Source of the DNA: Gammaproteobacteria bacterium
Lineage (GTDB): Bacteria; Pseudomonadota; Gammaproteobacteria; Steroidobacterales; XN24
Assembly: GCA_020341735.1 (NCBI GenBank)
Contig: CP070833.1
Location: forward strand, 2,314,939 to 2,352,703
Direction: 5' to 3'
DNA length: 37,765 nt
Shown: positions 8,632 through 19,116 of the stretch, one piece after another
How positions within the stretch are numbered: position 1 is the stretch's first letter
How the letters are laid out: every line of letters begins with the position of its first letter
Program-made: the position numbers and the translations under genes
The notes under the pieces: model-generated
Seen by the model: only the letters and a program-made list of their open reading frames with translations
Database searches by the model: none
Told to the model about the DNA's origin: nothing

Positions 8632-10305
8632 CTAGCTCGTCGCGGCGGGCCGGGCTCCGCCACTCTTGCTCCGGGCTGGCGCGTCCTTCGGCTTTGTAGC
8701 GGATCTTGCGCGTTTCTTGCTTGATGCACCATTCGCGCCTGTTGCCGAGCTGCGCTTGCGACTCTTGCGGGCGCTGGACTTTTTCTTAGTGGCGATCAAT
8801 TCCTTCTTTCTCGCCAGCGTCTTGCCGGGCGGCTTGGACAGTTTCTTGTTTTGACTGACCGTCTTTCTTTTCTTTGCTGCCTGAGTCTTGCGTCTCCTCA
8901 CTTTCGTTCTGGTTTTTCGCGAACGCAGGAGGTGTCTCTGGGTGGCCGACCTGAGGGCATCGAATGCCTCTTCCACGAATTGGGGCAGTGCTTCGATATC
9001 CGGGACAGCGTCGTAGCCCGCGATCAGCCCGATGTCGAATTTACCGTCGTAACTGAATACAGTGATATTCATCGACAGGCCCGGTGGTATTGCTGACAGT
9101 GGGTACGCACTGACCATCTTGGCGCCCCACAAATACAGCGGAACCCTTGGTCCGGGAACATTGGAGATGAGAATGTTGCCGAGGGGTGGCAGGCTTTCTG
9201 CCACACCCAGAAGCTCGCCCGCCTGGGCCGCCCCCTGCATCGCGAGCGTATAAATAGACACCGCATCCGGAGACATGGCGGCTGCGTCTTCCTTGACCTC
9301 TGCGGCCGAACGGCTGATGGCCTTGAGTCTGCGGACCGGGTCCTGCCCGGCGCGACCGAGGGTTACGGGCAGAATGGCCAACTGGTTGCCCATCTGGGCA
9401 TTACCATCTCGTCGCAGGGACACTGGCATCTGCGCAACCAGAGGGCCCTTGGGGGTTTGATGATGCCGTCGCAGATACCGGGTCAGGGCGATATCGCAAA
9501 TCGTGACGACCACATCGTTCAGTGTCGTATCGGTTGCTTTGGAGATCGCCTTGAGTTCGTCAAGAGGCAGTTCTCCAACGGCCGCTCGCCGTGCTCTCGT
9601 GACGACGGAATTGAGCCTGGTTTTCGGAGCGGTAAACGGTACCGGCAAATGCCCCGGTTGTAGACCGAGGCGCTGCATTGTCATGCGGCCTACAAGACCG
9701 CTGAGGTCGGTCACCGTTTCGACGGTGCGTCTGAACAATCCCACGCCACGATCCACCGTCGAGCCCGGGTCTCTGGCCTCATCGCTGAACGTCGCGCTGT
9801 GAGTGGCCTCCCAATGGGCCCGAATGCGGCGGTCATCGGCAGACGTGTTTAGGGTTTCAATGAGCAGTCGTACAAGCGTGGCGCCATCGCAGTAGGAGTG
9901 ATGAATCTTCACGTATAGCGCAAAGCAGCCGTCTTCTAGCCCGTCGATGACGTGTATTTCCCAAAGGGGCCGCTGACGATCGAGCAGGATCGAGTGGAGC
10001 CTGCCGACAAGTTCCATAAGCTGGTGTCGGCTGCCCGGTCTCGGCAGCCTGGATCGTCTCAGGTGGTAGTCGAGGTCGAAGTTATCGTCCCGCACCCACT
10101 CCGGCTTGCTCAGCAGTGACCCTTTCAGTTTGAAATCAAAAGGTGATCCGACCGGTCGTTCTTTCAACGTCTCGATCAGGTCTGACACGTAATCGCCCGC
10201 ATAACCCGCGGGTGGCCTGAAGATCTGGACGCCCGCAACGTGTTTCGGGCTGTCTGCTGTCTCGGTGAGCAGAAAGGCGTAGTCGTAAAAGGACAAGGTG
10301 GGCAT
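8632..10305 (-). CDS. Wax ester synthase/diacylglycerol acyltransferase with histone-like basic tail
   Basis: The first ~455 residues are a bifunctional WS/DGAT, which esterifies fatty alcohols or diacylglycerol with acyl-CoA to make storage wax or triacylglycerol at the inner membrane. The catalytic HHxxxDG motif is HHSYCDG (H135-G141). The family motifs PLWEIHVIDGL (about 113-123) and NILISNVPGP are present. The final ~98 residues (460-557) are unlike the family: about 37 are Lys or Arg, only two are acidic, and the rest are mostly Ala, Ser, Thr and Pro, as in histone-H1-like tails. Such a tail could bind DNA, polyphosphate or anionic membrane (inference). It diverges from fadH over about 170 bases, pairing lipid storage with unsaturated fatty-acid oxidation. 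Confidence 0.93.
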   Translation of the reverse strand: MPTLSFYDYAFLLTETADSPKHVAGVQIFRPPAGYAGDYVSDLIETLKERPVGSPFDFKLKGSLLSKPEWVRDDNFDLDYHLRRSRLPRPGSRHQLMELVGRLHSILLDRQRPLWEIHVIDGLEDGCFALYVKIHHSYCDGATLVRLLIETLNTSADDRRIRAHWEATHSATFSDEARDPGSTVDRGVGLFRRTVETVTDLSGLVGRMTMQRLGLQPGHLPVPFTAPKTRLNSVVTRARRAAVGELPLDELKAISKATDTTLNDVVVTICDIALTRYLRRHHQTPKGPLVAQMPVSLRRDGNAQMGNQLAILPVTLGRAGQDPVRRLKAISRSAAEVKEDAAAMSPDAVSIYTLAMQGAAQAGELLGVAESLPPLGNILISNVPGPRVPLYLWGAKMVSAYPLSAIPPGLSMNITVFSYDGKFDIGLIAGYDAVPDIEALPQFVEEAFDALRSATQRHLLRSRKTRTKVRRRKTQAAKKRKTVSQNKKLSKPPGKTLARKKELIATKKKSSARKSRKRSSATGANGASSKKRARSATKPKDAPARSKSGGARPAATS

Positions 10306-10363
10306 GTCGGAATCCAGGGTGCCTGGCCGTGATTTTCCGGCGCAAGGACAACAATAACCCCTA

Positions 10364-10369
10364 ATTATA
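10364..10369 (-). promoter_or_regulatory. Perfect -10 hexamer upstream of the wax ester synthase gene
   Basis: TATAAT on the minus strand, 59 bases before the ATG at 10305. No convincing -35 box stands at 16-18 bases, so an activator-dependent promoter is possible. The region is shared with the divergent fadH. Confidence 0.3.
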
Positions 10370-10375
10370 CGTTAG

Positions 10376-12502
<2,127 letters not shown>

Positions 12503-12515
12503 ACGAGGGGCCGGC

Positions 12516-13223
12516 ATGATGACTGTATCGACTCGATTCGGCAGGTGGGTGGTGATCGCGCTGGCGGCCACGATCATCGGGTGCAATTACTCTGTTAATG
12601 ATGACATTGCGATCCCGGAAGGCGCGAGCCACAGTGGTGACGGGAATACCATCAATGGCAACGTGGAAGTTGGCGCCGACGCCGATGCCAGCGACAGTAA
12701 GTTCAGCACGATCAACGGAAACATCGTCGTCAAGGACGGCGCGCGGGTCAGTGATTGCGCGACCGTAAACGGCGAGCTGGATATTGGTGACCGGTCCGAG
12801 GCGGGCAACCTGCGTGCAGTGAACGGCGATCTGACCATTGGCCGGGATGCCCTGATCGAAGGTCGCGTGCAACTCGTCAATGGCAGCGTGAGCCTTAAGC
12901 CTGGCAGCCGGGTCAACGGCGACGTCGGGACCGTAAACGGACTCATCGAATTACGATCAGCGGAGGTTGAAGGCGATCTGAGCAATGTCAATGGTGGCAT
13001 GCGGATCGTTGAGGGCAGCCTGGTCGAAGGTGATGTGACCGTGAAGGAAGAGGGAGATGATCGCCATGGTGAGCCGCCCAGAATCGTCATCGGCCGGGAC
13101 TCGAGAGTCACGGGCAAGCTGGTGTTCGAGCGCCAAGTCGAATTATTCGTACATGACAGCGCTAAGATTGGCGAAGTCAGTGGTGCAGACGTGATTCGAT
13201 TCTCGGGCGACGAGCCTGGCTAA
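12516..13223 (+). CDS. Lipoprotein with tandem VNG beta-helix repeats (bactofilin-like fold)
   Basis: This 235-residue protein has a lipoprotein signal (RFGRWVVIALAATIIGC) with lipobox I-I-G-C and modified Cys23, so it is probably membrane-anchored. The body is a repeat: an (I/V)NG turn recurs with asparagines at 47, 67, 85, 103, 122, 141 and 159, every 18-20 residues, each followed by a short alternating hydrophobic strand. That predicts a right-handed beta-helix resembling bactofilin/polymer-forming proteins. A ~20-residue charged break (about 176-196) interrupts the last rungs. The ATG at 12516 follows GAGGGG by 5 bases; an earlier in-frame ATG lies inside fadH and would destroy the signal peptide. 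It sits between fadH and the ygjP-like gene. Function unknown. Confidence 0.8.
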   Translation: MMTVSTRFGRWVVIALAATIIGCNYSVNDDIAIPEGASHSGDGNTINGNVEVGADADASDSKFSTINGNIVVKDGARVSDCATVNGELDIGDRSEAGNLRAVNGDLTIGRDALIEGRVQLVNGSVSLKPGSRVNGDVGTVNGLIELRSAEVEGDLSNVNGGMRIVEGSLVEGDVTVKEEGDDRHGEPPRIVIGRDSRVTGKLVFERQVELFVHDSAKIGEVSGADVIRFSGDEPG

Positions 13224-13245
13224 GCTGGCAGACCCCGCAGATCAG

Positions 13246-13965
13246 ATGGACCTGTTCGCCCAGCCCGTGGGCGAATGCGGGCTGTCGATCCGCAAAAGCA
13301 AGCGGGCCCGGAGACTGTCGGTCAGAGTATTTCCACACGGACACGCCGAAGTGGTGGTGCCCCTCAGGACGCCACCGCGAGAGGTCGAAGCGTTCGTTGA
13401 TTCAAGTCGCGATTGGATCCAGCGCACGCGTAGCCAGCTGCTTCGGCACGAAGCCTCCTCTGATTTGAGCCTTCCTGCCACCATTCGGCTGGGCATGAGT
13501 GAAGAACTCTGGCAGGTCAATTATGGACCCGGGCGCGCACGACTGGTTCAGGAGCCGGCTGATCAGGGCGGGAGGTTGCAGGTGGCTGGATCGGAAGACT
13601 CGGCCAGGACTGCATTGCGCAGATGGTTGGCGGACAGGGCGAGGGCCTGCCTGGTGCCGTGGACTATGAGCCGCGGAGCGCAGCTTGGACTGGTTCCTTC
13701 CGCGGTCTCAATTCGCCGGCAGCAGACCCGCTGGGGCAGTTGCAGCAGTAAACGCGGGGTGAGCCTGAATTGCGCGCTGTTATTCCTCGAACGGGAACTT
13801 GTGGACTATCTCATCGTCCATGAGCTGTGCCATCTGAAGCACATGAATCATTCTCGTCGTTTCTGGTCACTGCTCGGATCTATATTACCGGACTACAAGG
13901 ACAGAGAAGAGGCTATCAGTGGTGCGTGGCAGGCAGTGCCCGGCTGGGTGTTTTACCCGGTCTGA
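13246..13965 (+). CDS. YgjP/WLM-like zinc metalloprotease
   Basis: A 239-residue protein of the YgjP (DUF45) family. Conserved are RWGSCSS (162-168), SLNCALLF, and the metalloprotease signature VHELCHLKHMNHS, giving zinc ligands H192 and H196 with catalytic E193 and a likely third ligand H202. The N-terminal RKSKRARRLSVRV strand is also typical. Related SprT/WLM proteases include DNA-protein crosslink proteases, but no bacterial role for this family is settled. No signal peptide, hence cytoplasmic. It starts 22 bases after the lipoprotein gene with only a weak ribosome site, suggesting coupling, and its last 13 bases overlap the 3' end of the convergent patatin gene. Confidence 0.87.
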   Translation: MDLFAQPVGECGLSIRKSKRARRLSVRVFPHGHAEVVVPLRTPPREVEAFVDSSRDWIQRTRSQLLRHEASSDLSLPATIRLGMSEELWQVNYGPGRARLVQEPADQGGRLQVAGSEDSARTALRRWLADRARACLVPWTMSRGAQLGLVPSAVSIRRQQTRWGSCSSKRGVSLNCALLFLERELVDYLIVHELCHLKHMNHSRRFWSLLGSILPDYKDREEAISGAWQAVPGWVFYPV

Positions 13966-14711
13966 TCCAGCCAGTCAGCATTGTTCGTCAGAAACTTCCG
14001 AGCGGCGTCGCGGCCGGCCCTGATCGTCGCGCGGATACGGGAAAGGTCGGTATCGTATGCGCCGACCGCAACGGGTCGGTTGGGTCTCAGCACCCGGCAG
14101 TTGTCCGGTACGGGCAGGTGGCGGACGAACGGAAACCCGCATGCGATTTCATCGCGTGGATGCCCCTGGACCGCTATCGTTCGTGTCGCGCCGAGACTTA
14201 GGCAGTCATTCAGAGGGGTCCGAAATCGCCAGGCGCCATCAAAAGCTGCATGACCATCGATCCTGATCACTCTGGAATAGGGCCCCGGTATGAAGCAGGA
14301 GGCGAGAACCGCATCCGCTATGGCCACGCTGTCCTGCCGTGTGAGCAATCGATGGCGCCTGCCGCGAGCCGATACCAATGTGACCGGAATTGCGATGTCA
14401 TGCAACAGGTCGTTCAGGGGCTGATTGCCGAATGCCTCTTTCAGGGGCTCGCCGACAACATCACTCATCCGGAATGGCCATCGACCGTGCAGCACCACGG
14501 CCGGCTTGAACACGGGTCGTCCTGCTGCACTGAGCCAGGCAGATTCGAGCTCGTCGGGCCGTCCTGCAGCCAGGAATGCAGCAACAATCGCTCCGGAACT
14601 GGCGCCGGCGTATATCGCCGGCTGGACTCGTTGTCCGACCAGTTCGAGAGCAGCACCCACCGAGAACGCAGAGCGCCCCGCGCAACCCTCGAAGGCAATA
14701 CCCAGTGCCAA
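13953..14711 (-). CDS. Patatin-like phospholipase/serine hydrolase
   Basis: The 252-residue protein has the patatin Ser-Asp dyad: the nucleophile elbow GASSG (S38) and the late DGA motif (D158-A160). The N-terminal oxyanion loop EGCAGRSAF replaces the usual GGGxRG. Patatins hydrolyse phospholipid or neutral-lipid acyl esters. There is no signal peptide. The only plausible start is TTG at 14711, 5 bases after the SDR stop; no in-frame ATG or GTG lies before the oxyanion motif and no ribosome site is visible, so translation probably depends on coupling to the SDR. It is the last gene of the acnA-sirtuin-SDR-patatin run. Confidence 0.87.
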   Translation of the reverse strand: MALGIAFEGCAGRSAFSVGAALELVGQRVQPAIYAGASSGAIVAAFLAAGRPDELESAWLSAAGRPVFKPAVVLHGRWPFRMSDVVGEPLKEAFGNQPLNDLLHDIAIPVTLVSARGRRHRLLTRQDSVAIADAVLASCFIPGPYSRVIRIDGHAAFDGAWRFRTPLNDCLSLGATRTIAVQGHPRDEIACGFPFVRHLPVPDNCRVLRPNRPVAVGAYDTDLSRIRATIRAGRDAARKFLTNNADWLDQTG

Positions 14712-14716
14712 GCCGA

Positions 14717-15541
14717 TCAGTCGATAAACAGGTCCGGCATCAATGATCCGGAGGGTTCAACAGCATAAGGCGAGAAGTCGCTCGTGCCGGCTTCGCGCAG
14801 CACGTCCTCGTCGATCAGGATCTGCCCCGTGTACTCCCGGCTGTCCCGCGTCAGAATGTGATGCGCCGCGTCGGCCATGATATCCGGTTTACGGCAGTTC
14901 TTCGGGTCCACCATGCCTCCGAGCATCCGCAGGGCAACGGTGTCGATCACGGTTTTTGGCCAGAGTCCGTTAACCGCGACCCCGTCGTCGGCGAATTCCG
15001 CAGCCATCCCCAGGACGCACATGCTCATGCCGTACTTGGACATGGTGTATGCGGTGTGATCCTTGAACCACTTGGGCGACATGTTCAGCGGTGGCGACAG
15101 GTTCAGAATGTGAGGATTGTCAGCTGCGAACAAGGCGGGCAGGCAGGCCTGAGAGGTTGCGAATGTGCCCCGGACATTGACGGAGAACATCAGGTCGAAG
15201 CGTTTCATCGGCGTCTCGAGCGTGCCGGTGAGATTGATGGCACTGGCATTGTTCACTAGGATGTCGATGCCGCCAAACTGATTCATTGTCTCGTCCACGG
15301 CAGCGCGGATTCGCTCTTCGTCCCTTATGTCTACCTGCAGCGGGAGTGCCTTACCGCCAGCGGCCTCGATCTCCTCCGCTACTGTGTGAATCGTGCCCTC
15401 AAGTTTCGGATGAGGTTTGCTGGTTTTCGCCGCGACCACGACCTGAGCACCGTCCCGGGCCGCGCGGAGCGCGATTGCCCGGCCAATACCGCGGCTCCCG
15501 CCGGTGATAAAAATCGTTTTGCCCGCAAGCGTTTCGCTCAT
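14717..15541 (-). CDS. SDR-family oxidoreductase, HSDL2-like
   Basis: This 274-residue short-chain dehydrogenase has the Rossmann motif TGGSRGIG (13-20), NNAS (97-100), a catalytic S149, and YTMSK (Y165, K169). The signatures NLSPPLNMSPKWF, DHTAYTMSKYGMSMC and GLWPKTVIDTVA are those of the HSDL2 (hydroxysteroid dehydrogenase-like 2) group. In animals HSDL2 is peroxisomal or mitochondrial and tied to lipid metabolism; the bacterial substrate is unknown. The TSKPHPKLEGTIHT stretch after the second beta strand favours NADP(H) (inference). ATG 15541 has a GAGGA ribosome site. Its stop is 5 bases from the patatin start, and 15 bases separate it from the sirtuin upstream. Confidence 0.9.
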   Translation of the reverse strand: MSETLAGKTIFITGGSRGIGRAIALRAARDGAQVVVAAKTSKPHPKLEGTIHTVAEEIEAAGGKALPLQVDIRDEERIRAAVDETMNQFGGIDILVNNASAINLTGTLETPMKRFDLMFSVNVRGTFATSQACLPALFAADNPHILNLSPPLNMSPKWFKDHTAYTMSKYGMSMCVLGMAAEFADDGVAVNGLWPKTVIDTVALRMLGGMVDPKNCRKPDIMADAAHHILTRDSREYTGQILIDEDVLREAGTSDFSPYAVEPSGSLMPDLFID

Positions 15542-15556
15542 GTTTCTAGTCCTCGA

Positions 15557-16306
15557 TCAATTGGACCCGAGGCGTCGCGCGATCTCTGGGAGAGCCGCTC
15601 CGCTCGGAGACGATAGTACGAATTCTGCGTAAGGAGTCAGGGCCGTCCGTTCAGGGTTGACCTCGACTATGATCGCCCCGCCACCCAGCGCGATTTCGGC
15701 CAGTTCGGCCGCAGGATACACTTGGGAAGAAGTACCTATGGAGAAAAAGACGTTGCACCGTCGTGCCGCCTCGCGGGCTCTCTCGAGGGCTTCGGCAGGC
15801 AACATCTCGCCAAACCATACGACCCCCGGGCGGATGAACGAGCCGCATCGAGTACAGCGTGGCGGAACCCCGGGGATCAGTTGCCCGGCCGTCACCGCGT
15901 GCATGTCCCGGGAACAGAGATTACGGAACAGATTGCCGTGCAGCTCGATGGTCTGCTCGTTGCCGGCGCGTTGATGCAGTCCGTCGACGTTCTGTGTGAC
16001 CAGGATCGGGTCTGTCAGGCAATCCTGCATTTTACGCAGCGCGTGATGCCCGGCGTTTGGGTGGGTTCTGGAGACGATGCCGCGTCTCCACTCGTACCAA
16101 CGCCAGACGAGTTCCGGGTCCCGGTCGAATCCCTCCGGGGTTGCCAGTTCTTCCGGTCGGTACTGCGACCACAGTCCCGCCATTGCGTCCCGGAACGTAG
16201 GGATACCGGACTCAGCTGAAACGCCCGCGCCGGTCAGAAACACGGTTGAGGCAGACTCACGAAGGGTCTGGATCAGCCGTTCATCTACAGTGACCGGAGC
16301 ACTCAC
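15557..16306 (-). CDS. Sir2-family NAD-dependent protein deacylase, SIRT5-type
   Basis: A 249-residue class III sirtuin. NAD-binding motifs are GAGVSAESGIPTFR, TQNVDGLHQRAG and GTSSQVYPAA; the catalytic base is H123 (ELHGN). Y71 and R74 in WYEWRR form the acidic-acyl pocket that lets SIRT5 and CobB remove succinyl and malonyl groups. The zinc site is unusual: C131 pairs with D134 (CSRD) where a second cysteine is normal, while C151 and C154 are intact. The GTG at 16306 gives a compact N-terminus; a TTG at 16342 directly after the acnA stop would add 12 residues, and neither has a clear ribosome site. Location behind aconitase fits deacylation of metabolic enzymes (inference). Confidence 0.9.
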   Translation of the reverse strand: MSAPVTVDERLIQTLRESASTVFLTGAGVSAESGIPTFRDAMAGLWSQYRPEELATPEGFDRDPELVWRWYEWRRGIVSRTHPNAGHHALRKMQDCLTDPILVTQNVDGLHQRAGNEQTIELHGNLFRNLCSRDMHAVTAGQLIPGVPPRCTRCGSFIRPGVVWFGEMLPAEALERAREAARRCNVFFSIGTSSQVYPAAELAEIALGGGAIIVEVNPERTALTPYAEFVLSSPSGAALPEIARRLGSN

Positions 16307-16342
16307 CGTGTCAGCACGCCCACATGTACTCGAGCGTGACAA

Positions 16343-19039
16343 TCAGGCGGCTGTTCTGGAAGACGCCAGCTGTCTCAACACATAGTGGAGAATCCCGCCA
16401 TTGCGGAAGTAATCCCTTTCCTTGGGCGTATCGATACGGACACGGGCCTTGAAGCGGATGGGTTCGCCGGACGCCGGTGTCGCGATTATATCGACTGCCG
16501 ATGAATCCGCATTGTCGATTCCGCTGATGTCGTAGACCTCCTCACCCGTAAGTCCGAGCGAGGCCGCGCTCTCGCCTTCGAGAAACTGCAGTGGCAGGAC
16601 GCCCATGCCGACGAGATTGGATCGGTGGATGCGCTCGTAGCTCTCCGCCAGGACTGCCTTGACGCCAAGCAACTTGGTACCTTTCGCTGCCCAGTCACGG
16701 GAGGATCCGGAGCCGTATTCCTTGCCCGCAATCACCATCAATGGCGTGCCTTCATCTTGGTAACGCATCGCGGCAGCGAAGATCGATGTCTGCTCGCCGT
16801 CGGGCAGGTGCCTGGTCCAGCCACCCTCTGTTCCCGGCGCCAGCCGGTTACGCAGTCGGATGTTGGCGAATGTCCCACGCATCATGATTTGATGGTTGCC
16901 GCGCCGGGAACCGTAGGAATTGAAGTTCGCCGGTTCTACGCCCTGAGACATCAGATATTCGCCGGCTGGACTGTCGGTGGCGATGCTGCCTGCCGGCGAG
17001 ATGTGGTCCGTCGTCACCGAATCACCCAGGAGCGCCAGGACGCGCGCGCCTGAGATGTCCGAAATCTGATCCAGGTCCAGCGTCATATCGGCGAAGTAGG
17101 GAGGCTTCTGGACATATGTGGATTCATCGTTCCACGCATAGATGTCGCCCTCGGGGACAGGCAGTGCCCGCCAGTTGTCGTCACCAGTAAAGACACTGTC
17201 ATAGCTGCTGCGGAACATGTTGGAGTCGATATTCTGCATGACCGCTTCCTGCACCGCGTGCGCCGAAGGCCAGATATCTTTGAGATATACGTCTGTACCC
17301 GAGTCGTCCTTACCGAGCGGTTCAGTCATCAGATCAAGATTCATGGTTCCCGCCAGGGCGTATGCGACAACGAGTGGTGGTGATGCAAGATAGTTGAGCC
17401 GCACCAGAGGATGGATGCGGCCTTCGAAGTTGCGATTGCCAGAGAGCACCGAGCAACCCACGATATCGTTGTTGGCTACGGCCTCGGCGATCTCAGGTCT
17501 CAACGGGCCCGAATTGCCGATGCAAGTCGTGCATCCATAGCCGACCACGCTGAAACCCAGTGTCTCGAGGTCCCGCAACAGACCGGATCGGCCGAGATAC
17601 TCCGTCACGACCTTGGATCCCGGTGCAAGGCTCGTTTTTACCCACGGCCGGGTCTTCAGTCCGCGCTTGCGCGCATTCCTCGCCAGCAAGCCGGCGCCCA
17701 TCATTACCGCCGGATTAGATGTATTGGTACAGCTGGTGATCGCCGCAATCAACACGGCCCCGTCTGCGACGTTGAACCGCCGGCCGGCGGTTTCCACTTC
17801 TGCTTTGCCCGATTCAGCGGGCGCGCCGGATGCCGACCGCTGTTCCTGGATCGATGCCATCTGCTCCCCGAATGCGCGGCCTGCATCGCCCAATCTAATT
17901 CGGTCCTGAGGCCGCTTCGGGCCTGCGATGCTCGGCTCCACATCCCCCATGTCGAGTTCCAGCACGTCTGTGTATTCCGCTTCGGGTTGACCATCTGCAC
18001 GCCATAGGCCCTGAGCCTTTGCGTAGGCCTCGACCAGAGCGATCTGCTGCGGTTCCCGACCAGATAGATGCAGATAACGAATGGTCTCCTCGTCGACCGG
18101 GAAAATGGCACAGGTACTGCCGAACTCGGGCGACATATTGCCCAGCGTTGCGCGATCTGCGAGCGGCAGATTGGCGAGGCCGTCTCCGAAGAACTCGACA
18201 AATTTACCGACGACGCCTTTCTCGCGAAGCATCTGCGTGACAGTCAGGACCAGGTCGGTCGCGGTCGATCCTTCAGGCAGACCTCCCGTCAGTCGGAAGC
18301 CGATGACCTGTGGGATAAGCATCGTGATGGGTTGCCCTAGCATCGCTGCCTCGGCTTCGATGCCGCCGACACCCCAACCGAGCACGCCGAGACCATTGAT
18401 CATGGTCGTGTGTGAGTCGGTCCCGACGAGCGTATCGGGATATGCCCTATGACGACCGTCGACCTGTGCGTCGAATACGACCCGGCCGAGGTGTTCCAGA
18501 TTGACCTGATGAACGATGCCCGTGTTCGGTGGCACCACGCGGAAATTGTCGAAGGCGTTCTGGCCCCAGCGCAGAAACTCATAGCGCTCGCGATTCCGCT
18601 CGAATTCAATTTCGTTGTTCTGCTGGAGCGCATCCTTGGTGCCATAGTTGTCCACTTGCACAGAATGGTCGATGACGAGTTCCGCTGGCGAAAGCGGGTT
18701 GATTGAGTCCGCGACTCCACCCAGGCTGACCACTGCGTCACGCATGGCCGCAAGATCGACGACTGCCGGAACGCCTGTGAAATCCTGCAGGATTACCCGG
18801 GCCGGCGTGAACGCAATCTCCTGACGAGGTTCTGCTTTTGGGGACCAACTGACGAGGGCATCGATATCGTCCTGCGTGACGTTGACGCCATCCTGATGGC
18901 GCAAGAGGTTCTCAAGGAGGATCTTGAGAGAGTAGGGGAGCCGGTCCAGTCGGGCACCCTTGATAGATTTCAGACTGAAAATCTCGTATTCGCGATCGCC
19001 GACCGTCAGGGATTCGCTGGCGCTCTTGGTGTCCGTCAT
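16343..19039 (-). CDS. acnA: Aconitate hydratase A
   Basis: The 898-residue protein matches the AcnA/IRP1-type aconitase, which isomerises citrate to isocitrate in the TCA cycle. The 4Fe-4S ligands are C437 (TSCTNTSN), C503 and C506 ([10 protein letters not shown]). [19 protein letters not shown] and the C-terminal swivel motif [15 protein letters not shown] are intact. Length agrees with E. coli AcnA (891). It is the first gene of a minus-strand run through the sirtuin, SDR and patatin. A consensus-like promoter lies 49-77 bases upstream, and the ribosome site GGAGGAA is embedded in a perfect 14-bp palindrome just before the ATG, which could affect initiation. Confidence 0.97.
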   Translation of the reverse strand: MTDTKSASESLTVGDREYEIFSLKSIKGARLDRLPYSLKILLENLLRHQDGVNVTQDDIDALVSWSPKAEPRQEIAFTPARVILQDFTGVPAVVDLAAMRDAVVSLGGVADSINPLSPAELVIDHSVQVDNYGTKDALQQNNEIEFERNRERYEFLRWGQNAFDNFRVVPPNTGIVHQVNLEHLGRVVFDAQVDGRHRAYPDTLVGTDSHTTMINGLGVLGWGVGGIEAEAAMLGQPITMLIPQVIGFRLTGGLPEGSTATDLVLTVTQMLREKGVVGKFVEFFGDGLANLPLADRATLGNMSPEFGSTCAIFPVDEETIRYLHLSGREPQQIALVEAYAKAQGLWRADGQPEAEYTDVLELDMGDVEPSIAGPKRPQDRIRLGDAGRAFGEQMASIQEQRSASGAPAESGKAEVETAGRRFNVADGAVLIAAITSCTNTSNPAVMMGAGLLARNARKRGLKTRPWVKTSLAPGSKVVTEYLGRSGLLRDLETLGFSVVGYGCTTCIGNSGPLRPEIAEAVANNDIVGCSVLSGNRNFEGRIHPLVRLNYLASPPLVVAYALAGTMNLDLMTEPLGKDDSGTDVYLKDIWPSAHAVQEAVMQNIDSNMFRSSYDSVFTGDDNWRALPVPEGDIYAWNDESTYVQKPPYFADMTLDLDQISDISGARVLALLGDSVTTDHISPAGSIATDSPAGEYLMSQGVEPANFNSYGSRRGNHQIMMRGTFANIRLRNRLAPGTEGGWTRHLPDGEQTSIFAAAMRYQDEGTPLMVIAGKEYGSGSSRDWAAKGTKLLGVKAVLAESYERIHRSNLVGMGVLPLQFLEGESAASLGLTGEEVYDISGIDNADSSAVDIIATPASGEPIRFKARVRIDTPKERDYFRNGGILHYVLRQLASSRTAA

Positions 19040-19041
19040 GG

Positions 19042-19055
19042 TTCCTCCGGAGGAA
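19042..19055 (-). repeat. acnA: Perfect palindrome covering the acnA ribosome-binding site
   Basis: TTCCTCCGGAGGAA is fully self-complementary and lies 2 bases before the acnA ATG. On the mRNA the 3' half is the Shine-Dalgarno sequence, so folding back (5-bp stem, CCGG loop) would hide it. Confidence 0.7.
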
Positions 19056-19087
19056 GTCTGGCGCAGGTCAGGGGATTAGAATCGTCA

Positions 19088-19116
19088 ATTATATGCCAAG
19101 GGAGCAACCGTCTCAG
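19088..19116 (-). promoter_or_regulatory. acnA: Probable sigma70 promoter of acnA
   Basis: On the minus strand CTGAGA (19116-19111) and a perfect TATAAT (19093-19088) are 17 bases apart. The -35 box overlaps the last codons of mnmA. Transcription would start near 19081, giving a leader of about 40 bases. Confidence 0.5.
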
